Assembly: GCA_937899395.1 (NCBI GenBank)
Contig: CALBPU010000019.1
Location: 1 to 10,731 of the forward strand
DNA: 10,731 nucleotides
Origin: an uncultured Fretibacterium sp.
Lineage (GTDB): Bacteria > Synergistota > Synergistia > Synergistales > Aminobacteriaceae
Direction: 5' to 3'
Shown: piece by piece, positions 1 to 7,276 of the stretch
Numbering within the stretch: the first letter of the stretch is position 1
Layout of the letters: each line of letters starts with the position of its first letter
Position numbers and translations under genes: made by a program
The notes under the pieces: generated by a model
What the model saw: only the letters and a program-made list of their open reading frames with translations
What the model was told of the DNA's origin: nothing
Database searches by the model: none

Positions 1-1
1 T

Positions 2-244
2 TTTCCTGATTTAGACAACGCTATTTTTGCAGCTTTTCAAATGTGGTGAGTATATGACAATTTCACTTATGGAAACACGGCAGGATTTTTGAGCAACATA
101 AACAATCATATGCCGACCGCCCTTGAGAATAAATTAATCTTTATTCAAGGGACGGGACATACTTATCAACAAAAAGAACAGGAAATTGCCGATGATATTT
201 TGAATTACGTTAAAAACGAGCTGCCTGTTCATGCAAATATTTAA
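2..244 (+). pseudogene. Broken C-terminal end of a probable alpha/beta hydrolase
   Basis: One reading frame runs in from the left edge and ends at a TAA at 242-244, interrupted once by TGA at 47-49. The 64 codons after the TGA are open. They contain a GTGHTY motif near 155-172 followed by an amphipathic helix and a short tail. This resembles the last strand, catalytic-histidine loop and final helix of alpha/beta hydrolases of the serine aminopeptidase type. No start codon with a ribosome site follows the TGA, so the tail alone is unlikely to be a gene. The 3' end overlaps hisS, on the opposite strand, by 35 bases. The nucleophile and acid residues would lie outside the window. I see no hairpin marking selenocysteine insertion, and the TGA follows a Trp codon, not a known Sec motif. 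The family call rests on one motif and is tentative; a sequencing error at the TGA is possible. Confidence 0.45.
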
Positions 245-1475
245 CAGCTTCATCAAAAGGTACTGAGACTTGCGAACTGTCCGTTAAATTTTTAATGCTT
301 ACGGAATTTTTCGCAATCTCTTCAGCTCCTATTATGCAGGCAAATTTATATTTTCCCGCATTCTTCATTTGAGCTTTGAAACTTTTTCCCGAAATATCAC
401 ACTCGGAAGCAATATTATTCTTGCGTAATTCGTGAGTTAAAATCTGAACAGCACCTCGCGAATCGTTATCAAGTGCTGCAACATACGCAAATGTTTCAGG
501 CTCATTGCCGAATGTACAGCCTTGTTCTTCCATGACTAACATAATTCTGTCAACTCCGCACGCAAAACCTACTCCTGGAATTTTATTGCCGCCGATCGCA
601 GAAGCTAAATTGTCATAACGTCCTCCTCCTGCAACAGCATTCTGCGCTCCTAAATCTCCCGATAAAATTTCATATGCCGTTTTCGTATAATAATCCAATC
701 CTCTGACTAACCTTTTATTTAACGTATATGTAAATCCTAAACGTTCTAATCCTTTTTTAACTTCATCGAAATGTGATTTGCATTCTTCACATAATGAATC
801 AAAAATATCAGGTGCTTCATCAGCAACATGGCCGCATGATTCCTTTTTGCAGTCTAAAATTCTCAACGGATTTCTTTCAAGCCTCGTTAAACATGTTTCA
901 CATAATTCATCTTTATGAGCGTTAAAATGTTGCAATAATTTTTCACGGTAAATCGGGCGGCATTTCTCACAGCCTACAGAATTAATTACGACTTCGAGAT
1001 TCTTTAATCCTAATCTCCTGAAAATTTCAACAGATAATTCTATAACTTCAACATCTGCCATAGCATTTGAAATCCCTAAGCATTCCGCATCAATTTGATA
1101 AAATTGTCTGTAACGTCCTTTCTGAGGTCGTTCGTGTCTGAACATCGGCCCCCAATTCCATAATTTTGCAAACGAGCCTTGAGCACATAAATTATTTTCT
1201 ATTGCAGCCCTCATTACTCCTGCCGTTGCTTCAGGTCTTAAAGTTATGCTTCGGCCTCCTCTGTCTTCAAATGTGTACATCTCTTTCTCAACGATGTCCG
1301 TAGTTTCTCCAACTCCTCTTGAAAATAATTCAGTATGCTCGAAAATCGGCAGATGAATTTCACTAAATCCGAAATCTTTCATTGTTTGTGAAGCAGTATT
1401 AATAATATATTCCCATTTCCAAGATTCTGACGGTAAAATATCTCGCGTGCCTCTCGGTGCTGATATTATTGACAT
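210..1475 (-). CDS. hisS: Histidyl-tRNA synthetase (HisRS)
   Basis: This cytoplasmic class II aminoacyl-tRNA synthetase charges tRNA-His with histidine using ATP. The 421-residue product has the full family layout. The N-terminal APRGTRD is at residues 6-12 and class II motif 2 (MFRHERPQKGRYRQF) is around 111-125. The histidine-specific motif RGLDYYTKTAYE is at 258-269 and GGGRYDNL at 283-290. Motif 3 (GVGFACGVDR) is at 301-310, followed by the anticodon-binding domain from about 325 to the end. Paired cysteines at 169/172, 192/195, 209/214 and 229/232 sit in the insertion domain, as in many Firmicutes-type HisRS, and may bind metal. The start chosen is ATG at 1475. A GTG four codons upstream (1487) overlaps the AGGAG ribosome site at 1487-1491 and is unlikely to be used. 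The gene stands alone: the usual partner aspS is not adjacent. It is divergent from the PilB-type gene and its tail overlaps the hydrolase remnant. Confidence 0.97.
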   Translation of the reverse strand: MSIISAPRGTRDILPSESWKWEYIINTASQTMKDFGFSEIHLPIFEHTELFSRGVGETTDIVEKEMYTFEDRGGRSITLRPEATAGVMRAAIENNLCAQGSFAKLWNWGPMFRHERPQKGRYRQFYQIDAECLGISNAMADVEVIELSVEIFRRLGLKNLEVVINSVGCEKCRPIYREKLLQHFNAHKDELCETCLTRLERNPLRILDCKKESCGHVADEAPDIFDSLCEECKSHFDEVKKGLERLGFTYTLNKRLVRGLDYYTKTAYEILSGDLGAQNAVAGGGRYDNLASAIGGNKIPGVGFACGVDRIMLVMEEQGCTFGNEPETFAYVAALDNDSRGAVQILTHELRKNNIASECDISGKSFKAQMKNAGKYKFACIIGAEEIAKNSVSIKNLTDSSQVSVPFDEAVKYLHEQAARF

Positions 1476-1486
1476 TTTTTTTATCA

Positions 1487-1491
1487 CTCCT
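1487..1491 (-). promoter_or_regulatory. Ribosome binding site deciding the hisS start
   Basis: On the minus strand AGGAG lies 11 bases before the ATG at 1475. The alternative GTG start at 1487 uses the last G of this site, so it cannot be served by it. The family N-terminus (MSIISAPRGTRD) also fits the ATG start. Confidence 0.7.
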
Positions 1492-1500
1492 AAAAATTTT

Positions 1501-1514
1501 TGTATAATTATAAT
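1501..1514 (+). promoter_or_regulatory. Tandem TATAAT boxes in the divergent hisS / pilB-like region
   Basis: Two consensus -10 boxes lie end to end at 1503-1508 and 1509-1514. The minus strand also reads TATAAT across 1512-1507, so the site could serve either direction. No good -35 is visible at 16-18 bases for any of them. A TTGACA at 1469-1474 is too far away (28 bases) to pair with the first box. The position, 31-42 bases before the preferred TTG start at 1545, suits transcription of the pilB-like cluster. AT-rich sequence can produce such boxes by chance. Confidence 0.4.
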
Positions 1515-1534
1515 TCATTAAAATTTTTTGAAGC

Positions 1535-1540
1535 AGGTGA
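1535..1540 (+). promoter_or_regulatory. Ribosome binding site for the TTG start of the PilB-type ATPase
   Basis: AGGTGA lies 4 bases before TTG at 1545, just before the region where PilB/GspE family similarity begins (KSFGEILREYDLVSQEQL). The alternative ATG at 1500 has no ribosome site and its first codons are the TATAAT boxes. Confidence 0.55.
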
Positions 1541-1544
1541 TTTT

Positions 1545-3227
1545 TTGCAGAGTATTTCTTTGACGAAGCGTAAAAGTTTCGGTGAAATTCTTCGAGAGTA
1601 TGATTTAGTAAGTCAGGAGCAACTCGAAAACGCACTCCGTATACAACATTCTTCGGATAAAAGGCTTGGTGAAATTTTAGTGTCGTTAAACGCCTTAACG
1701 TCAACTCAAGTTGCTGAAGCTCTCGCAGTTCAGTTGGAGCTGCAATTTATTTCGCTCGAAAGACATCAGCCCCAACCTGAAGCCGTCGAATTAATCCCCA
1801 GAGCTACCGCAGAACGTTTACATCTTGTACCGATACAGCTTGATTCGGACGGAACGTTATTAATATCAATGTCGGATCCTTTAGACCTTCCGGCACAAGA
1901 TGAAATCAGAATGCTTACAGGCCATAACATCAGGGTCGCAACTTCAGGAAATGATGACATAAAGAGAAATTTATCAAGAATTTACGATTATTCGCAAAAT
2001 ATTTCAAATGCTTTAAGCGGTACCGATACCGTTGAAGATGCCTATACACCTTTAGTAGCTACGACAGCTCAAGTAAGTCCCGATGACGCGCCTTTAATCG
2101 AACTTGTAAACGATATGATCCAGCAGGCCGTAAGGGAAAGTGCTTCAGATATTCATGTCGAAGCATACGAACAAATGTGCCGAATAAGATTCAGAGTTGA
2201 CGGAGCGTTATATATACATTTTGAATATCCTTCAACACTTCACCCGTCTGTAGTATCACGTATAAAAATTATGTCAAGCATGGATATTTCGGAGAAAAGG
2301 AAACCTCAGGACGGACGAATATTAACGGTTATTGACGGTAAACATATAGATTTGCGAGTATCTTCACTTCCTACAATGGGAGGCGAAAAAATTGTTATGA
2401 GAATTTTAGACCGTGATAACTCTTCAGTCGAACTTGAACAATTAGGTTTTGAAGATGATGATATGGTTCATATTGAAGAATTTTGCAACACTCCGTGGGG
2501 AATTTTATTATCAACAGGCCCGACAGGTTCGGGAAAATCTACAACACTTTATTCAATGCTCCGACGTATAAGCAATCCTGACATAAATATCATAACAGTT
2601 GAGGATCCTGTAGAATTTTACATACCGGGAATTAATCAGGTAAACGTAAACGAGAAAGCGGGTTTGACATTTGAAAGTGCTTTACGTTCGATATTGAGAC
2701 AAGATCCCGATAAAATTATGATAGGAGAAATCAGAGACACCGATACTGCACAAATAGCAATTCGTTCAGCCTTAACGGGACATTTTGTTTTATCAACCCT
2801 TCACACAAACGATGCTCCCAGTGCTGCGGTCAGAATGATGGATATGGGGGTTCAACCGTTTTTGTTATCAGCTTCGTTATCAGGTGTTGTAGCTCAAAGA
2901 TTAGTGAGGCGTTTATGTCCGTTTTGCAAAGATGAATACGAACTCGATGATATAACTTGCGAAAAAATCGGCGTTCCTTCAGGAACACGTGCTTTCAGAC
3001 CTATAGGTTGTCCGAATTGTCGAAACGGTTATAAAGGCAGACGTGGAATATTTGAAATTATGGTAATGAATGATAACTTGCGTGAGATGATTTTGAAAGG
3101 TGCTGACAATATCCAACTCAGGGAAGCAGCGATTAAAGACGGCATGAAAACTTTACGTCAATCCGGAATTAACGCAGCTATTTTAGGTGATACATCACTT
3201 GAAGAAATTTTAACTACTACGATTTAA
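1545..3227 (+). CDS. PilB/GspE-type pilus or type II secretion assembly ATPase
   Basis: This hexameric cytoplasmic motor ATPase powers polymerisation of type IV pilins or pseudopilins at the inner membrane. From the TTG start the product is 560 residues. An N-terminal MshEN/T2SSE_N-type domain spans about 8-135 (KSFGEILREYDLVSQEQL at its start). The T2SSE core carries Walker A GPTGSGKS at 325-332, an Asp-box segment (ITVEDPVEF) near 350-358, Walker B IMIGEIRD at 391-398, and a His box ending LSTLHTNDAP at 416-425. Two CxxC pairs at 458/461 and 489/492 form the zinc-binding C-terminal motif of the extension-type (PilB/GspE) ATPases, which argues against a PilT retraction ATPase. An ATG start at 1500 would add 15 residues but lacks a ribosome site. 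The gene leads a cluster, with 18 bases to the next gene. The partner platform protein (PilC/GspF) and pilins are not in the window, so pilus versus T2SS use cannot be decided here. Confidence 0.95.
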   Translation: MQSISLTKRKSFGEILREYDLVSQEQLENALRIQHSSDKRLGEILVSLNALTSTQVAEALAVQLELQFISLERHQPQPEAVELIPRATAERLHLVPIQLDSDGTLLISMSDPLDLPAQDEIRMLTGHNIRVATSGNDDIKRNLSRIYDYSQNISNALSGTDTVEDAYTPLVATTAQVSPDDAPLIELVNDMIQQAVRESASDIHVEAYEQMCRIRFRVDGALYIHFEYPSTLHPSVVSRIKIMSSMDISEKRKPQDGRILTVIDGKHIDLRVSSLPTMGGEKIVMRILDRDNSSVELEQLGFEDDDMVHIEEFCNTPWGILLSTGPTGSGKSTTLYSMLRRISNPDINIITVEDPVEFYIPGINQVNVNEKAGLTFESALRSILRQDPDKIMIGEIRDTDTAQIAIRSALTGHFVLSTLHTNDAPSAAVRMMDMGVQPFLLSASLSGVVAQRLVRRLCPFCKDEYELDDITCEKIGVPSGTRAFRPIGCPNCRNGYKGRRGIFEIMVMNDNLREMILKGADNIQLREAAIKDGMKTLRQSGINAAILGDTSLEEILTTTI

Positions 3228-3245
3228 TATGGAGAGAATTTTATA

Positions 3246-5168
3246 ATGAGAAAAATTTTTGTTGCATTTATAATTTTAATCAGCCTTTGTGAAATTTTAT
3301 ACGCCGCTGAAATTCCGAGAGTAAATCTTGATGAAGCCGAAAGATATTTCAATAATGCCTGCGTCCATTTCATGAGGAGGGATTACAGGGAAGCTCAAAT
3401 GTATCTCGACCAAGCTATTAACGCTAATACTTACATGGTTGATTATTATTTGTTGAGCGCATTAAATCTAAATCGAATTGGAGATGCTGAAGGCTCAGTG
3501 TCATCACTAAGAAGCTATCTTGAAGTCCGACCTATGGATAATTCTGCACCTCGAATTGAAAGATATTTTGATGAACAGGACAGAATTTTAAGAACCGTTT
3601 TAGGTACAGCCCCAATTCCTGTAAGCTGGCGATATTCAGAAACTAATGCTCAAACTGAATGGGACACAGGTTACACGAGGCCGTTCAGCATAAAAGGTTT
3701 AGGAAAAGTTAAAAGTCTCGGAGAAGTTGTTTGTATACCTGACACATTCGGGGATAAAATTTATTTGCGTCAAAAAAATCTCGGAAGCAATTCGGTAGCA
3801 GGAACATTCGCAGGCTCTAAAGCATTTCAGGAAATCGAAGTTCCTTTACCTGTAATATCAATTCCGATGGGAGACGGAACGTTTCGGATTTTCAACGCTG
3901 ACGGTGAATTATATTCCATGAAAACTTCAAATCTTAACGGTGAAACGATTTCAGCGGATTATGAAATGACATTGCCTTCGTTTGTAATATCAGACGCTGA
4001 TTTTATAGCTGAAAATTTTTTCGCAGTAGCAGATCCTGCCGACAGGAACGTAGCTTTTTATAATCTCAGAAATTCTGAAATTTTAATGAGACGTTGGCAG
4101 CCGCCTTTAGGAGCTGGAGATTTGTTATTTGAGCCTGTAGCGGTTGAGAGTTACGCGGATTGGTTAGCAGTTGCTGACAGAGCAAACAACAGAATTTATA
4201 TCGTCAACATAATCAATCAGGAATATTTTATGATAAGGGGAGTTTCAAAGCCGAGAGATTTATTGTGGTCAGCATTCGGGGAATTATTTGTGTTGAATGA
4301 TGACGGAGAGATTTATAATTTCGTTATAGATTTCGGAACACGTTCGTATGCAAACAAATACAGTTCGGCAATGTATCAGGGAATGGAGAATATTTGGTCG
4401 TTATTTCATTCGCCTGAAGGTGATGTAAATTGGATAGATATGAGTGCTTCGAGAATTTACAAGGTTGCAATAATTCCCTCACGTGAAGATGTACCGGGCT
4501 TTTTGAGCATTTATAACCCTGTAATGGCTGTGAACTCCGAAAATAATGAGAGCTTTATTTTGGACGCTACATTAATGACACCGTTTATAAATTATTCAAA
4601 GAACATAAGAATAATAGCTCAGGCAGTATGGAATGAACGAAATATGAGATGTAATGTAATATGGCAAAGACCTAAAAATTTTGACGCACTTTTAATTCAT
4701 GCACCGACACCGAGAGGCCATGTTTTCCCTGTAAATACACGACCTGCGCAAGTAAATTCGGGAAATGATATTCAGACGGCTTTAATGGCGTTTTGGCTTT
4801 TACATAAAGATACATTAACGAATGTAATTGTAGACGCTTCGATTTCAATGACTGCTGAAGATTTGTTAATGCTCTTGAAATTCTGCGTATTAAACGGACT
4901 TGAACTTGATATTTATGCCCGTGAAGTTCCTTCATTAGGATTAACAAGGGCGAGCGCGTTTACAGGAGGGCATACGATATATTCGATGTCAGACTCGATT
5001 AATCTTTCGACACATTTATCGCACATGCAAATACAAATTCCGTTACCTCAGGAATTATCATCGTCGGGTTATCCCGGTCGTTCGATGTTGGCAATGTATC
5101 TTGACGCAGGGTTAATTCAGTCTCGTTCATGGATACCTTTATATCCAGATATGTTTGAATTGCAATGA
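3246..5168 (+). CDS. Exported TPR / propeller-like / vWA-like protein
   Basis: I do not recognise a named family for this 640-residue protein. A Sec signal peptide is clear: basic MRK, a hydrophobic stretch at about 4-19, and likely cleavage after LYA near residue 20. Residues 28-100 form two or three TPR-like helix pairs (YFNNACVHFMRRDYREAQMY, then an AINAN..YYLLSALNLNRIGD segment). About 145-410 is strand-rich with repeated blade-like units: AVADPADRNVAFYN (260-273), LAVADRANNRIYIV (307-320) and LFVLNDDGEIYNFV (347-360), as in NHL or YVTN beta-propellers. The C-terminal part (about 465-600) looks like a Rossmann or vWA-type fold, with NVIVDASISM (526-535, containing a DxSxS string) and FTGGHTIYSM (572-581). 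GGAGAG precedes the ATG by 9 bases. The protein should reach the periplasm or surface. Its place 18 bases behind the pilus motor suggests an accessory role in that system, which is inference. Confidence 0.8.
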   Translation: MRKIFVAFIILISLCEILYAAEIPRVNLDEAERYFNNACVHFMRRDYREAQMYLDQAINANTYMVDYYLLSALNLNRIGDAEGSVSSLRSYLEVRPMDNSAPRIERYFDEQDRILRTVLGTAPIPVSWRYSETNAQTEWDTGYTRPFSIKGLGKVKSLGEVVCIPDTFGDKIYLRQKNLGSNSVAGTFAGSKAFQEIEVPLPVISIPMGDGTFRIFNADGELYSMKTSNLNGETISADYEMTLPSFVISDADFIAENFFAVADPADRNVAFYNLRNSEILMRRWQPPLGAGDLLFEPVAVESYADWLAVADRANNRIYIVNIINQEYFMIRGVSKPRDLLWSAFGELFVLNDDGEIYNFVIDFGTRSYANKYSSAMYQGMENIWSLFHSPEGDVNWIDMSASRIYKVAIIPSREDVPGFLSIYNPVMAVNSENNESFILDATLMTPFINYSKNIRIIAQAVWNERNMRCNVIWQRPKNFDALLIHAPTPRGHVFPVNTRPAQVNSGNDIQTALMAFWLLHKDTLTNVIVDASISMTAEDLLMLLKFCVLNGLELDIYAREVPSLGLTRASAFTGGHTIYSMSDSINLSTHLSHMQIQIPLPQELSSSGYPGRSMLAMYLDAGLIQSRSWIPLYPDMFELQ

Positions 5169-5173
5169 TGAAT

Positions 5174-5180
5174 GGAGGTG
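5174..5180 (+). promoter_or_regulatory. Ribosome binding site deciding the Sak4-like start
   Basis: GGAGGTG lies 9 bases before ATG at 5190. An in-frame ATG at 5172 shares its G with this site, so it is not a usable start. Choosing 5190 gives MFRKSERRK at the N-terminus. Confidence 0.75.
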
Positions 5181-5189
5181 AAATTTATA

Positions 5190-6095
5190 ATGTTTAGGAA
5201 ATCAGAACGTAGAAAAGCGAAATTGAGATTAGCATTAACGGGGCCTGCAGGTTCAGGAAAAACTTACGGAGCTTTAATGATTGCTCAAGGTCTCGGAGGA
5301 AAAATTGCGATGATTGATACCGAAAACGGCTCTGGAGATTTATACGCAGATGTTTGTGATTATGACATTCAGACTTTAACAGCTCCTTATTCAATACAAA
5401 AATATTTATCGGCAATAAGAGAAGCTGAGGAAGCAAATTACGATGTACTAATTATCGATTCACTTTCACATGCTTGGGCAGGTGAAGGAGGATTATTAGA
5501 TATTCATGGGCGAATGACGGATTCGAGCAAGAGCGGAAATTCATATACATCGTGGCGAAAAATTACCCCGTGGCATAACAGGTTAATCGAAACAATTTTA
5601 TCGTCAAAGTGCCACATAATAGCAACTATGAGGACTAAGACAGATTACGCGATGATGCAAAATGAAAAGGGTAAAACTGAAATACGAAAAATCGGTTTAG
5701 CTCCTGTACAAAGAGAAGGCATGGACTATGAATTTACGGTTGTTTTTGACCTAAGCATGGAACATACGGTTACAGTTTCAAAGGACAGGACGAGCCTTTT
5801 TGACCGTCAAGTATTTGTTATAACGAAAGAGACGGGAAAAATTTTAAGTGATTGGTTAAATTCCGGTTCAGATGTACAGCCCAATGCTAACGACATAAGA
5901 AATAAAATCAGCAGGCTATATAGAGGCTACTTAGAGCTGTTTAACAATGATGTCAATCTGGCTCAAGCTGCGATGCAAAACATAACAGACGGTAGAGCTT
6001 CAAAGGATTGGACAGAGGAGGATATGAAAATTTTATCCGATGATTTAGCTTTGAGAATGCAAAAACGTGGAGTTATGGAGGAAATTTTAGCATAA
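5190..6095 (+). CDS. Phage-type RecA-like ATPase (AAA_24 / Sak4-like)
   Basis: The 301-residue product is a RecA-fold ATPase of the AAA_24 phage nucleotide-binding family. Sak4 proteins of this family act in phage single-strand annealing or recombination with an SSB partner. Walker A GPAGSGKT is at 18-25, followed by MIDTENGSGDLYAD (41-54), typical of the family. Walker B VLIIDS is at 86-91, with SLSHAWAG right after it, then the conserved ATMRTKTDYAM segment (145-155) and QREGMDYEFTVVFDL (174-188). A C-terminal helical module (about 232-300) carries SKDWTEEDMKILSDDL, a type of tail seen in phage recombination proteins. It follows the exported protein by 21 bases, so it is probably the last gene of the pilB-like cluster, and it ends 43 bases before a tRNA gene. 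No integrase, SSB or other phage gene is visible. Family assignment is confident; its role here, phage relic or domesticated partner of the pilus system, is open. Confidence 0.85.
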   Translation: MFRKSERRKAKLRLALTGPAGSGKTYGALMIAQGLGGKIAMIDTENGSGDLYADVCDYDIQTLTAPYSIQKYLSAIREAEEANYDVLIIDSLSHAWAGEGGLLDIHGRMTDSSKSGNSYTSWRKITPWHNRLIETILSSKCHIIATMRTKTDYAMMQNEKGKTEIRKIGLAPVQREGMDYEFTVVFDLSMEHTVTVSKDRTSLFDRQVFVITKETGKILSDWLNSGSDVQPNANDIRNKISRLYRGYLELFNNDVNLAQAAMQNITDGRASKDWTEEDMKILSDDLALRMQKRGVMEEILA

Positions 6096-6108
6096 GACAA
6101 AATGATCA

Positions 6109-6117
6109 TGATATAAT
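6109..6117 (+). promoter_or_regulatory. Extended -10 promoter for tRNA-Arg
   Basis: TGATATAAT is a perfect extended -10 (TG, one base, TATAAT at 6112-6117), 21 bases before the mature tRNA 5' end. Transcription would start near 6123-6125, giving a leader of about 15 bases. The -35 is weak (TTAGCA at 6087-6092 with long 19-base spacing), which fits an extended -10 promoter. It overlaps no coding sequence. Confidence 0.6.
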
Positions 6118-6138
6118 TGAATTTCATTCTACATCGGT

Positions 6139-6214
<76 letters not shown>

Positions 6215-6242
6215 GTAATATTTTTGAAGGAGGAAAGTTGTT

Positions 6243-7229
6243 ATGTTACCGGGAAAAGACGGAGATAAATATGTTCCTTATGAAAAACGTACAGGAAATG
6301 AATCAATCGTATATTTCACAAGAAATCTTTCAGCAAAAGGCCTCGAAAAAATTTACAAGTTCATAAGTTACAATCTTACAGGGAAAGTTGCGGTTAAATT
6401 ACACACAGGTGAACCTCACGGATCCAATATCATTCCGAGAGATTGGGTGAAAAATTTGCTTGCAAACGAAATTCCTAACGCGAAAATCGTCGAAACAAAT
6501 TCATATTATGAGGGCGCTCGCTACACAACTGAACAACATCGAGAGACTTTGAAGATTAACGGCTGGGATTTTGCAAACGTCGATATTCTTGATGAACACG
6601 GTACAGCTTTATTGCCAGTTAAAGGCGGTAATTGGTTCAAGGAAATGTCAGTCGGAGTTAATTTGTTGAATTACGATTCTCTGTTGGCTCTCACTCACTT
6701 CAAAGGACATGTTCAGGGAGGTTTTGGAGGCTCGAATAAAAATATCGGAATAGGCTGTGCTGACGGTCGAATCGGAAAAGCTATGATACACACAACACCG
6801 GGTCAGCCTGATCAATGGGATATTGCCAAAGAGGAATTTATGGAAAGAATTAGCGAATCAACAAAAGCAACCATAGATTATTTCGCAGGTCATGTTGCAT
6901 ACATTAACGTACTTCGTAATATGTCGGTATCGTGTGATTGTGAGGGAACTGCGGCAGCACCTGTCGTAACTCCTAACATAGGAATAATCGCTTCTCTTGA
7001 TATTCTTGCAGTTGATCAGGCTTCAATAGATTTGGTTTATGCGTTGCCTGAAAATTATCACGCTGATTTAGTTGAGCGCATTGAATCTCGTCATGGTCTT
7101 CGTCAGCTCTCTTACATGAAAGAATTAGGCATGGGCAACGATAAATATGTATTGATTGACATTGATAATAATTGCGAAAGAATTTATCCGTCTGATGCCG
7201 TGAAAGATGTTAAACCGTTTAACGGATAA
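6243..7229 (+). CDS. DUF362 family protein without a ferredoxin domain
   Basis: The 328-residue product matches the DUF362 family, proteins of uncertain function often found in anaerobes and suspected of iron-sulfur or redox roles. Family landmarks are GKVAVKLHTGEPHGSN (47-62), VETNSYYEGAR (83-93), HFKGHVQGGFGGSNKNIGIG (152-171), SCDCEG (230-235) and DILAVDQASIDLV (253-265). Many relatives carry a two-cluster 4Fe-4S ferredoxin segment after the GGSNKN motif. Here that segment is replaced by a helical stretch (about 190-220) and only the CxC pair at 231/233 and a few isolated cysteines remain. No signal peptide or membrane segment is seen, so it is probably cytoplasmic. AAGGAGG lies 9 bases before the ATG. 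It directly follows tRNA-Arg and ends just before a bidirectional terminator. Family membership is confident; the biochemical role is unknown. Confidence 0.9.
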   Translation: MLPGKDGDKYVPYEKRTGNESIVYFTRNLSAKGLEKIYKFISYNLTGKVAVKLHTGEPHGSNIIPRDWVKNLLANEIPNAKIVETNSYYEGARYTTEQHRETLKINGWDFANVDILDEHGTALLPVKGGNWFKEMSVGVNLLNYDSLLALTHFKGHVQGGFGGSNKNIGIGCADGRIGKAMIHTTPGQPDQWDIAKEEFMERISESTKATIDYFAGHVAYINVLRNMSVSCDCEGTAAAPVVTPNIGIIASLDILAVDQASIDLVYALPENYHADLVERIESRHGLRQLSYMKELGMGNDKYVLIDIDNNCERIYPSDAVKDVKPFNG

Positions 7230-7238
7230 AATTTTAAT

Positions 7239-7276
7239 GCAGGAGCAGGATTTTATTAACGGCGTCCTGCTTCTGC
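7239..7276. terminator. Bidirectional hairpin between convergent DUF362 and pilP-like genes
   Basis: GCAGGAGCAGGA (7239-7250) pairs with TCCTGCTTCTGC (7265-7276), a 12-bp stem with one G-T wobble and a 14-base loop. T-rich sequence follows on both strands: a TTTT run at 7281-7284 on plus, and ATTAAAATTTT right after the stem on minus. It begins 9 bases past the DUF362 stop. For the minus strand it includes the pilP-like stop codon and last codons, so it would end transcripts from both sides. Confidence 0.75.

Noticed and set aside
47..49. TGA as a selenocysteine codon in the hydrolase-like frame
   Set aside because: No convincing bacterial SECIS-type hairpin follows, the neighbouring residues are not a known Sec motif, and decay or sequencing error is simpler.
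121..150. Inverted repeat (CCTT + GAATAAA pairing with TTTATTC + AAGG) as a hisS terminator
   Set aside because: The stem is AT-rich with a two-base bulge and has no T-run after it on the minus strand; it also lies inside coding-like sequence. Chance or a weak structure is more likely.
1469..1474. TTGACA as the -35 of the TATAAT at 1503
   Set aside because: The spacing is 28 bases, far beyond 16-18, and the string lies over the hisS start codons.
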